NCBI RefSeq assembly: GCF_900095725.1
Contig: NZ_FMMP01000006.1
Coordinates: forward strand, 496,001 to 560,000
DNA from: Cellulosilyticum sp. I15G10I2
GTDB taxonomy: Bacteria; Bacillota; Clostridia; Lachnospirales; Cellulosilyticaceae
Length of the DNA stretch: 64,000 nt
Reading direction: 5' to 3'
The translations under genes were made by a program, and so were the position numbers. Below are positions 1 to 6,160 of this stretch, piece by piece. Numbering within the stretch: position 1 is the first letter of the stretch; each line of letters begins with the position of its first letter. The notes beneath the pieces were generated by a model. The model was given only the letters and a program-made list of their open reading frames with translations. It searched no databases and was not told the origin of the DNA.

Positions 1-449
1 TTTGAAGGTGTATAGTTAGTAAGTTCGTTACAGCTTACTTTTTTAAAGGTGGCCGTATTATCTGATAAGAAAATATCTATTGTTGGGGTTGGCATGCTAA
101 AATGACCGATTCTGACTAAAAAGTTATTGGACGGAATAGGTCTTGTAATATCTTCAATTTTATAAATTTCAATACCCATACCATCTTTGGTTTTAGGCGC
201 AATAATACCTGTATAGATTTTTTGATTAGGAACATGCCAGACCATACTGAAAACAGTAATGGGATTTTTTGTCTGTTTAATAGTAATAGTATGTTCTCCG
301 GGATACAGTGCAATATAATCAGTAAAGTCTTCGTATAAAACGTCGCGGAATGCAAGTTTAGTATCTATATAGATATCGATACTATATTTAATAGGTAAAG
401 CATGAAAAAACCTCATGTATGATAGGGGTATATTTTCTTTTTTTAACAT
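1..449 (-). CDS. DUF4397 domain protein, C-terminus cut off by window edge
   Basis: The minus strand is open from an ATG at 449 to the window edge, about 149 residues. The start has a GGAGGA Shine-Dalgarno (458-463) with 8-nt spacing; another ATG four bases upstream is out of frame and hits a stop. The N-terminus reads MRFFHALP followed by IDIYIDTKLAF and a YEDFTDYIAL/YPGEHTITI stretch. This is the pattern of the DUF4397 beta-sandwich family, whose members usually begin with a short 'R..HA.P..P.VDVYVDG' repeat. A second weaker unit (VRIGHFSMPTPTIDIFL) starts near residue 112, as expected for tandem DUF4397 repeats. No signal peptide is visible. The function of the family is unknown; it is often attached to cell envelopes. 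It is transcribed divergently from the gene at 663. Confidence 0.75.
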   Translation of the reverse strand, partial: MLKKENIPLSYMRFFHALPIKYSIDIYIDTKLAFRDVLYEDFTDYIALYPGEHTITIKQTKNPITVFSMVWHVPNQKIYTGIIAPKTKDGMGIEIYKIEDITRPIPSNNFLVRIGHFSMPTPTIDIFLSDNTATFKKVSCNELTNYTPS

Positions 450-479
450 ACATATTATCCTCCAAGTGTGCATTAGCAT

Positions 480-507
480 ATTATATTATATGTTAATAAA
501 ATGTAAA
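480..507 (-). promoter_or_regulatory. Probable sigma-A promoter of the DUF4397 gene
   Basis: On the minus strand TTTACA (502-507) and TATAAT (480-485) are separated by 16 bases, about 30 bases upstream of the start codon at 449. Motif match only; a second TATAAT overlaps it, so the exact -10 is uncertain. Confidence 0.45.
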
Positions 508-662
508 TGTGTTAATTTATCCCATTAATTAAGACCAAAACTATAAATGTACAAAAACTTAAGGCAATATATTTAATAAGTATGTTGTATAATAAATATT
601 CTTCGTGATAGAATGAATTATAAAAGCCTTTACTCAGGATTATACGAGAAAGGAGTCCATCA

Positions 663-1787
663 TTGAATCTTAATAAATTAAAGCAGCTTCTAAAAAATGA
701 TGAAGGGTTTAAACTTGATTTCAAGCTTAAGTTATCATTAGAGTTGGAATCAGAAAAAAAAGAGTTCGTAAAAGATGTGATAGCTATAGCAAATACGCCA
801 GGTGGGCGAGGCTATATATTATTTGGAATTGAAGATAAGACTCGAATGATTGTAGGGATTGAAGATATCCCAAATAACATCGAGGAAAGAATTCAGCAAA
901 TCATTTCAAATAGGAGTGTTCCACCAGTTCCAGTGAAATTTGAAGCTAAAATGATTAATCATAAAATGATAGGCATCTTGACAATATTTAAAAGTATGCA
1001 GGTACCGCATCAAATGCTTCAAACAGGTGCGTTTTATGTACGCAGAGGCTCTACTACTGATAAGGCAACCAGACATGAGATAGCTAATATGCTTCAACAG
1101 TTTGGTATGCTGAGTTTTGAAAATGTGCCATGTCGCAGTGCTACTCTTGAAGAATTAGATTTTGATCTAATAGATAAACACATAGGGTATATGGGCAGCT
1201 ATAAAAAACAAGATAAATTAGTGTTATCAACTCTTGGGATTATTGCAGCAGATTTTGAAAGGGGAGTGTATTATCCTACGTATGGAGGACTTCTTCTTTT
1301 TGGCAAAAACCCTCAAAATTTTATTCCTCAAGCTGTGCTTGAAATACAATATGCTTCACGTATAGTAGCAGTCACAGGAAATATTTCTAAAATATTAGAG
1401 GGTTTTGAAGAAATCATCAAGCAAATAGTGCCGATAAGTTATCCTAAAGCAGCATTAATAGAAGTTGTATCAAATGCTGTTATACATCGTAATTATTGGA
1501 ATAGTGCACAATTTACTTCTGTAAGTATTAAAGAAGATTATATTAAAGTTTCTAATCCAATGAGTTATGAATATAGGGAGGTGAAAGAAGATAGGATTAG
1601 GATTAATCCATGGTTATACTCGAGACTTCTTATTATTCAGCAAAAAGAGAAAGATTTTCATTTCGGAATAGGTCTTGATAAAGTAAAAGAATTATTTGGA
1701 ACTAAGGAAGCGGTTCGCATACAAACAAATTTAGTAGAGGGTTTATTTGAAGTATGCCTGCCAGGTACTAGAACGTATGAGACTTAA
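663..1787 (+). CDS. AlbA_2 (Schlafen-like) DNA-binding / ATP-binding domain protein
   Basis: 374 residues from a TTG start, supported by AAAGGAG ending 7 nt upstream (GGAG at 652-655). The N-terminal part (about 15-130) carries the AlbA_2 signature: EKKEFVKDVIAIANTPGG, then GYILFGIED and FYVRRGSTT. The C-terminal part (about 260-370) has the HATPase_c_4-like block KAALIEVVSNAVIHRNYW followed by a GIGLDKVKELF segment. Proteins of this architecture are annotated as putative transcriptional regulators or RecG-like ATP-binding proteins; their ligand is generally unknown. It stands 21 bases before a DRTGG gene and is codirectional with the hydrogenase accessory genes, so it may be the first gene of that operon. 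A TATAAT at 588-593 may be its -10, but I see no good -35. Confidence 0.75.
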   Translation: MNLNKLKQLLKNDEGFKLDFKLKLSLELESEKKEFVKDVIAIANTPGGRGYILFGIEDKTRMIVGIEDIPNNIEERIQQIISNRSVPPVPVKFEAKMINHKMIGILTIFKSMQVPHQMLQTGAFYVRRGSTTDKATRHEIANMLQQFGMLSFENVPCRSATLEELDFDLIDKHIGYMGSYKKQDKLVLSTLGIIAADFERGVYYPTYGGLLLFGKNPQNFIPQAVLEIQYASRIVAVTGNISKILEGFEEIIKQIVPISYPKAALIEVVSNAVIHRNYWNSAQFTSVSIKEDYIKVSNPMSYEYREVKEDRIRINPWLYSRLLIIQQKEKDFHFGIGLDKVKELFGTKEAVRIQTNLVEGLFEVCLPGTRTYET

Positions 1788-1808
1788 TTGGGAAAATGGG
1801 AGGGCAAG

Positions 1809-2159
1809 ATGAAGATTAGAGAGATAAGAGATATATTAAAAGCAAACGTATGGACAGGTGAAGAAAAATTAGAAGGAGAGGTACTTGCAGCATGTGGCTG
1901 TGATTTAATGAGTGATGTGTTGGCGTTTGCAAAAGAAGAGGTCTTATTGCTTACGGGACTTGTCAATCCTCAAGTGATTAGAACAGCTGAAATGTTGGAT
2001 ATCAAGGCAATTGTATTTGTAAGAGGGAAGGAACCAACAGAAGACATGATCAAGATGGCACATCAGAAAAGCATGATTCTTCTTTCAACAAACTATCCTC
2101 TTTATATAGCTTGTGGAGAGCTGTATCAACTAGGATTAATGCGTAAAGGAGAGAATTAA
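1809..2159 (+). CDS. DRTGG domain protein (first copy)
   Basis: 116 residues from ATG 1809, preceded by GGGAGGG; a TTG 21 bases upstream is possible but has no better ribosome site. The protein is a single DRTGG-type domain, recognisable by its pattern (GEVLAACGCDLMSDVLAF near 25, LLTGLVNPQVIRTAEM, AIVFVRGKEP). The family occurs as a stand-alone protein or next to CBS domains and phosphotransacetylase and is thought to bind a ligand, but no reaction is known. In Clostridia it recurs upstream of bifurcating hydrogenase genes. It is followed after one base by the RsbW-like ATPase, implying translational coupling. A paralogue lies at 3930. Confidence 0.8.
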   Translation: MKIREIRDILKANVWTGEEKLEGEVLAACGCDLMSDVLAFAKEEVLLLTGLVNPQVIRTAEMLDIKAIVFVRGKEPTEDMIKMAHQKSMILLSTNYPLYIACGELYQLGLMRKGEN

Positions 2160-2160
2160 T

Positions 2161-2574
2161 ATGAAGTTACAATATCACGTAGATGGAGATAACTTTTTAG
2201 TTGCTGGAGAAGCATCAGCATCGCTTAAGCGTACTTTAAAGCAGCTAGGGATAGATTCGGGTATTATTAGAAAAATCTCTATTTCTATGTATGAGGCTGA
2301 GATGAATATGGTTATACATGCATATGGTGGAGTAATAGATGTTGATATATCAACTGATAAGGTGCATATTATACTAAAAGATAAAGGTCCGGGGATACCC
2401 GATATTGATCTTGCCATGAAGGAAGGGTATTCAACGGCTTCACATGAAATCAGGGAATTAGGTTTTGGGGCAGGAATGGGTCTGCCTAATATGAAAAGAT
2501 ATAGTGATCATTTAAATGTTTATTCAGAAGTTGGTGTAGGGACAACTGTAGAGCTAACAGTTTTTTTAACATAA
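2161..2574 (+). CDS. RsbW/SpoIIAB-like ATP-binding protein (GHKL fold)
   Basis: 137 residues. GHKL ATPase motifs are complete: N box EAEMNMVIHA (about 45-54), G1 box DKGPGIPD (about 78-85) and G2 box GFGAGMGLPNMKRYSD (about 102-117). This size and motif set fit the anti-sigma/serine-kinase group (RsbW, RsbT, SpoIIAB) rather than a sensor histidine kinase, as there is no dimerisation/phosphoacceptor domain. Such proteins phosphorylate a STAS-domain antagonist or bind a sigma factor; no STAS protein and no dedicated sigma gene is adjacent. It sits between a DRTGG gene and a hydrogenase-like gene, so its partner may be one of these (inference). A PP2C phosphatase of the opposing class is encoded at 12031. 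Confidence 0.8.
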   Translation: MKLQYHVDGDNFLVAGEASASLKRTLKQLGIDSGIIRKISISMYEAEMNMVIHAYGGVIDVDISTDKVHIILKDKGPGIPDIDLAMKEGYSTASHEIRELGFGAGMGLPNMKRYSDHLNVYSEVGVGTTVELTVFLT

Positions 2575-2608
2575 TACAAATGGGATAAGAGAGAAGGTGA
2601 TTACCCTT

Positions 2609-3913
2609 ATGCATAGCCATTCAGTAACATTAGAAAAAGATAAGTGTATTGGATGTACAGATTGTATTAAAAGATGTCCAACAGAAGCTATAAGAGTAAG
2701 AGGTTCTAAAGCAAAGATTATTGAAGATAGGTGCATTGATTGTGGCAACTGCATTAGGATCTGCAGAAACGGCGCCAAAAGAGCAGTTACTGATGAGATC
2801 AGTCTTATAGATAAATATAAATATCGTATTGCACTGCCAGCACCATCATTTTATGCACAGTTTCCAAAAGCAAAAAATATTGAGCAAATCTTAAGTACTT
2901 TATACCATATAGGGTTTACTGATATATTAGAAGTAGGATGTGCGGCAGAAGTTATTGCGAAACATACCTATGACTATGTAAAGACAGCTTCAACGTTTCC
3001 AATTATTTCCTCATCGTGTCCAGCTATTGTAAGACTTATCCAAAGAAGATTTCCATCACTTATTCATCATGTATTACCGATTATGTCTCCTATGGAGCTT
3101 GCCGCAAGATATATTAAAAATAAATATATTGATGAAGGGATTTCGGAAGATGAAATAGGTGTTTTTTTCATTTCGCCTTGCCCGGCAAAAGCAACGGATA
3201 TACATCGGCCAAAGGGATTAGTACGATCCTATGTAGATGGGGTATTATCTATGCAGGATATTTATAAGATGATGATCTATAAAATGAACTCTAATGGTCA
3301 AATAGCTGTAAAAAGACAAAGTACTTATAAAGGACTTTCGTGGGCAACGAGAAATGGCGGGCTAGATGAAGATACTATCAAGAGCCGTATTGCGGTAGAT
3401 GGGATGGAAAGTGTTATAGGCATATTAGAAAAGGTAGAAGATGGCACGCTGGCAGACATTAAATATATTGAAGCTTTAGCATGTACCGGTGGATGTCTTG
3501 GAGGTGCTTTGGCAATTGAAAATCCTTTTGTAAGTCGTTATACACTGAAAAAGTGGATTGAAGAAGATGCAGCAAAAAATGTTATTAATAATAATGAGAT
3601 TATCAATGCTATAACTCAGGTACCGGCTTCATTTAGTAAAGAAATTACACCAAGGCCTGTTTTTTCTTTAGATAAGGATATGGAAAAAGCTCTCAAGATG
3701 ATGGAAGATATTGAAAGTCTCTATAAAGAATTACCTCAAATAGATTGCGGTTCATGCGGCGCACCTACATGCAGATGCTTTGCAGAAGATGTTGTTAAAA
3801 AAGATGCTAATATTGAAGAATGTGTCTTTATGCTCAGAAAGAAAATAAAGAACCTATCAGAGGTTATGCATAACCTTACAGAAACAGTAATTCCAACACA
3901 TAATGATAAATAA
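2609..3913 (+). CDS. [FeFe]-hydrogenase-like protein with altered active-site motif and C-terminal 4Fe-4S domain
   Basis: 434 residues from ATG 2609; a GTG at 2597 lies inside the Shine-Dalgarno. Domains: two 4Fe-4S clusters at the N-terminus (CIGCTDCIKRCP, CIDCGNCIRICR), a hydrogenase H-domain (about 75-350) and a C-terminal Fe-S domain (CGSCGAPTCRC ... C, about 379-412). The four cysteines that hold the H-cluster cubane are present: SSSCP near 135, SPCPAK near 190, LACTGGC near 290. However, the proton-transfer cysteine of the usual TSCCP is serine, and the methionines of MPC and MAC are replaced by Ser and Leu. Its layout matches the PAS hydrogenase at 10304 without the PAS domain. I infer a sensory or scaffold role rather than bulk catalysis; low-rate catalysis is not excluded. 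Confidence 0.82.
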   Translation: MHSHSVTLEKDKCIGCTDCIKRCPTEAIRVRGSKAKIIEDRCIDCGNCIRICRNGAKRAVTDEISLIDKYKYRIALPAPSFYAQFPKAKNIEQILSTLYHIGFTDILEVGCAAEVIAKHTYDYVKTASTFPIISSSCPAIVRLIQRRFPSLIHHVLPIMSPMELAARYIKNKYIDEGISEDEIGVFFISPCPAKATDIHRPKGLVRSYVDGVLSMQDIYKMMIYKMNSNGQIAVKRQSTYKGLSWATRNGGLDEDTIKSRIAVDGMESVIGILEKVEDGTLADIKYIEALACTGGCLGGALAIENPFVSRYTLKKWIEEDAAKNVINNNEIINAITQVPASFSKEITPRPVFSLDKDMEKALKMMEDIESLYKELPQIDCGSCGAPTCRCFAEDVVKKDANIEECVFMLRKKIKNLSEVMHNLTETVIPTHNDK

Positions 3914-3929
3914 GAAAGGACTGAATAAG

Positions 3930-4274
3930 GTGATCGTTAAAGATATTATTGAACAAATACAGCTTAAATTAGTGGCAGGAGAAGCAGGCATTACAAATCA
4001 AGTTCAAGGGGGATATGTAGGAGATTTATTAAGCTTTGTCATGTCCCATGCCAAAGAAAAAGATGTATGGATTACAATTCAAGGTCATATTAATTCTGTG
4101 GCAGTAGCGAGTTTACTCGGATTATCAGCTATTATTCTCACTGAAAATGTGGAGGCTGATGAAGCAATGATTCATAAGGCGAATGAAGAAGGTATTCCTG
4201 TTTTAAGTACAAAATTGAATAGCTTTGATGTAGTCTGTCAACTAGCCTGTCTTAGCCAGATTCAGGAGATTTAG
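3930..4274 (+). CDS. DRTGG domain protein (second copy)
   Basis: 114 residues from GTG 3930, which has AAAGGA (3915-3920) at 9-nt spacing. An in-frame ATG at 3903 would overlap the preceding gene and has no ribosome site. The core (QGGYVGDLLSFVMSHAKEKDVWITIQ, AIILTENVEADE, GIPVLSTKLNSFDVVCQL, all in one domain) parallels the copy at 1809 but is clearly diverged. Its stop is directly followed by the PHP gene (ATG at 4275). Two diverged copies on either side of a hydrogenase-like gene suggest a heteromeric or dual-ligand role; this is inference. Confidence 0.75.
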   Translation: MIVKDIIEQIQLKLVAGEAGITNQVQGGYVGDLLSFVMSHAKEKDVWITIQGHINSVAVASLLGLSAIILTENVEADEAMIHKANEEGIPVLSTKLNSFDVVCQLACLSQIQEI

Positions 4275-4985
4275 ATGAAGATAGCTTATGATTTTCATAT
4301 ACATACAGCAGCTTCACCATGTGCAGATGAATATATGTCTCCTAATAATATTGTTAACATGGCTAAACTTAATGGTTTGCAAACCATTGCTATAACAGAC
4401 CATAATACGTGTGTGAATTGTGAAGCAGTGATGCAGATAGGAGAACAAAATGATCTTTTAGTAATCCCGGGCATGGAAATAGAATGTATGGAGGAATTTC
4501 ATTGTATTGCACTATTTAAAGATATAAAAACAGCTAAAGAGATAGAAGATTATGTAACAAGTCATATGCCACAAATTAAAAACAGAGTAGATATCTTTGG
4601 GCATCAATATATTCTAAATAAAGAAGATGAAATAATTGGAGAAATAGAAAGATTATTGCTGACAGCCTCAGCTATACCAGCCGAGCATTTATTCAAAGCA
4701 GTGCGAGCAGTGGGTGGGGTTATTTATCCAGCACATATTGATAGAAATTCTTATAGTATTATTTCGAACTTGGGGTTTATTCCAGAAGAGTTAGATATTC
4801 ATATGATTGAATTATCAAAATATGCTTCGGTATATGAGTATGCGCAGCAATATAAAGATTTTACTATTATTCAGTCATCAGATGCCCATTATTTACAAGA
4901 TATATCACAGCACGAAAATTTTCTTGACACGCAAAATCTTGATGTTAATGACTTATTTAAACGGTTCGGTGCTAATCGTCAATAA
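4275..4985 (+). CDS. PHP domain phosphoesterase
   Basis: 236 residues. The N-terminus has PHP metal-binding motifs: DFHIHTAASPCADE (7-20), ITDHNT (near 40), PGMEIEC (near 65), with later histidines in YPAHIDR (about 155) and QSSDAHYLQDI (about 199). PHP proteins hydrolyse phosphoesters (YcdX, histidinol phosphatase, polymerase-associated PHP and 3',5'-nucleoside phosphatases); the substrate cannot be read from sequence. The gene abuts the second DRTGG gene and ends just before a hairpin terminator, making it the last gene of the accessory operon. The same PHP gene often precedes hydABC in Clostridia. Confidence 0.82.
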   Translation: MKIAYDFHIHTAASPCADEYMSPNNIVNMAKLNGLQTIAITDHNTCVNCEAVMQIGEQNDLLVIPGMEIECMEEFHCIALFKDIKTAKEIEDYVTSHMPQIKNRVDIFGHQYILNKEDEIIGEIERLLLTASAIPAEHLFKAVRAVGGVIYPAHIDRNSYSIISNLGFIPEELDIHMIELSKYASVYEYAQQYKDFTIIQSSDAHYLQDISQHENFLDTQNLDVNDLFKRFGANRQ

Positions 4986-4987
4986 AC

Positions 4988-5014
4988 AAAATAGATTGTT
5001 AAAAATCTATTTTT
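4988..5014 (+). terminator. Rho-independent terminator after the PHP gene
   Basis: AAAATAGATT pairs with AATCTATTTT around a 6-nt loop, ending in a run of T. The stem is AT-rich so efficiency may be modest, but it separates the accessory operon from the hydrogenase operon. Confidence 0.55.
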
Positions 5015-5098
5015 ACGTTTTAGAGTAAAATCAGTCATTAATTAACAATAGTATTAAATGTTTAAATATTATATAATTAAGACAAAGTCTTTTATTAA

Positions 5099-5127
5099 TT
5101 GACAACATAAAATTTTTATGGTATTTT
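5099..5127 (+). promoter_or_regulatory. Probable sigma-A promoter of the hydrogenase operon
   Basis: TTGACA (5099-5104), 17-bp spacer, TATTTT (5122-5127). A second possible -10, TATACT (5148-5153), lies right against the Rex site. The leader to the start codon at 5225 is about 90 nt from the first promoter. Confidence 0.5.
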
Positions 5128-5157
5128 CATAAAGTAAGTAAATAATTTATACTATTT

Positions 5158-5175
5158 TTGTTAAAAAATTAACAA
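5158..5175 (+). promoter_or_regulatory. Rex operator in the hydrogenase leader
   Basis: TTGTTAAAAAATTAACAA is an 18-bp perfect inverted repeat (TTGTTAA, 4 bp, TTAACAA) identical to the published Rex consensus. Rex is the NADH/NAD+-responsive repressor of fermentative genes in Gram-positive bacteria. The site is downstream of the better promoter and directly next to an alternative -10 at 5148, so repression would act on initiation or as a roadblock. No rex gene is in the window. Confidence 0.8.
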
Positions 5176-5224
5176 ATAAAGTATAAAAATTTATATAAAA
5201 AGGAATAAATGAGGAGGATATATT

Positions 5225-5713
5225 ATGTCATGTGAAAGTTGCAAAAATGAACTTGCAAACGAATTGTATGCTCAGCTCGAAAAGTTCATTGATGAACTAC
5301 CAGAAAAAAGAGGTGCTCTTATTTCTGTGCTTCATAAAGCACAAAGTATATTTGGATATTTACCTAAGGAAGTTCAAATATTCATAGGCAGGAAACTTGA
5401 CCTTCCCGTATCACAAGTATATGGAGTAGTTAGTTTCTACTCATTTTTTACAATGGTACCAAAAGGAAAACATCCTATTGCAGTCTGTATGGGAACAGCT
5501 TGTTATGTAAGAGGAGCTGACAAGGTTGTAGATTATTTTAAAAGAGAGCTAGGCATTGAAGTTGGACAGACTACAGAAGATGGCAAGTTTTCATTAGATG
5601 CACTCAGATGCGTGGGGGCATGTGGCTTAGCACCTGTTGTACTGGTTGGAGAAAAAGTGTATGGACGTATTGTAACAGCAGAGGATGTAAAGAAAATTCT
5701 TAGTGAATATTAA
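5225..5713 (+). CDS. hydC: Bifurcating [FeFe]-hydrogenase, HydC/NuoE-like subunit
   Basis: 162 residues, thioredoxin-like 2Fe-2S family (NuoE). Ligand cysteines appear as CMGTACYVRG (near 88) and CVGACGLAPVV (near 130). An extra CESCKNE lies at the N-terminus. The helical front half (KRGALISVLHKAQSIFGYLP, near 30-50) is typical of NuoE/HydC. The family passes electrons between the flavin subunit and other Fe-S centres. It is the first gene of the hydC-2Fe2S-hydB-hydA operon (gaps of 27, 21 and 18 nt) with a GAGGAGG ribosome site, under the Rex operator at 5158. Assignment to an NAD- and ferredoxin-coupled complex follows from the gene set. Confidence 0.92.
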   Translation: MSCESCKNELANELYAQLEKFIDELPEKRGALISVLHKAQSIFGYLPKEVQIFIGRKLDLPVSQVYGVVSFYSFFTMVPKGKHPIAVCMGTACYVRGADKVVDYFKRELGIEVGQTTEDGKFSLDALRCVGACGLAPVVLVGEKVYGRIVTAEDVKKILSEY

Positions 5714-5740
5714 GAATAATAATTATAGGAGGAGATTGAT

Positions 5741-6139
5741 ATGCCTAAAATCATGTCGTTAGATGACCTTAAAAGTTTAAGAGATAATGTGAAAAATAAA
5801 GTTGATTTAAGAGAAAAAGGCGAGAATGTAGATGAGATGGTAGTCATTCGTGTAGCAATGGCAACATGCGGCATTGCATCTGGTGCAAGAGATATTATGA
5901 ATTATTTTGCAGACCTTGTAAGAGAAGAAGGTATTGATAATATTGTGATTACACAAAGCGGTTGTATGGGATACTGTTATGCAGAACCAACCATTGAGGT
6001 GACACTTCCAGCAAGTGAGCCAGTAGTATATGGCAATGTTACTAAGGAAAAAGCAAAAGAGATTTTAGAAAAGCATATTAAAAGTGGGGAAATGGTAGAT
6101 GGTATCATTCCAGTAGCTCACAAATCCATAGATGAGTAA
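5741..6139 (+). CDS. 2Fe-2S thioredoxin-like ferredoxin of the hydrogenase operon
   Basis: 132 residues. A thioredoxin-like 2Fe-2S pattern is visible: ATCGIASGARD (about 46-56), then QSGCMGYCYAEP (about 73-84). After a mostly helical N-terminal stretch this resembles the N-terminal domain of HydB/NuoF-type proteins as a separate polypeptide. Similar small genes lie between the NuoE-like and NuoF-like genes in several clostridial and acetogen hydrogenase operons and are sometimes called hydD. It is expected to be an accessory electron carrier of the complex in the cytoplasm. AGGAGG stands just upstream of the start. Confidence 0.85.
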   Translation: MPKIMSLDDLKSLRDNVKNKVDLREKGENVDEMVVIRVAMATCGIASGARDIMNYFADLVREEGIDNIVITQSGCMGYCYAEPTIEVTLPASEPVVYGNVTKEKAKEILEKHIKSGEMVDGIIPVAHKSIDE

Positions 6140-6160
6140 TAGAAAAGAGGTGGCCTAAAA

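Noticed and set aside
4996-5047. Additional Rex half-sites near the PHP terminator
   Set aside because: TTGTTAA and TTAACAA occur singly but not with the required inverted partner and 4-bp spacing.
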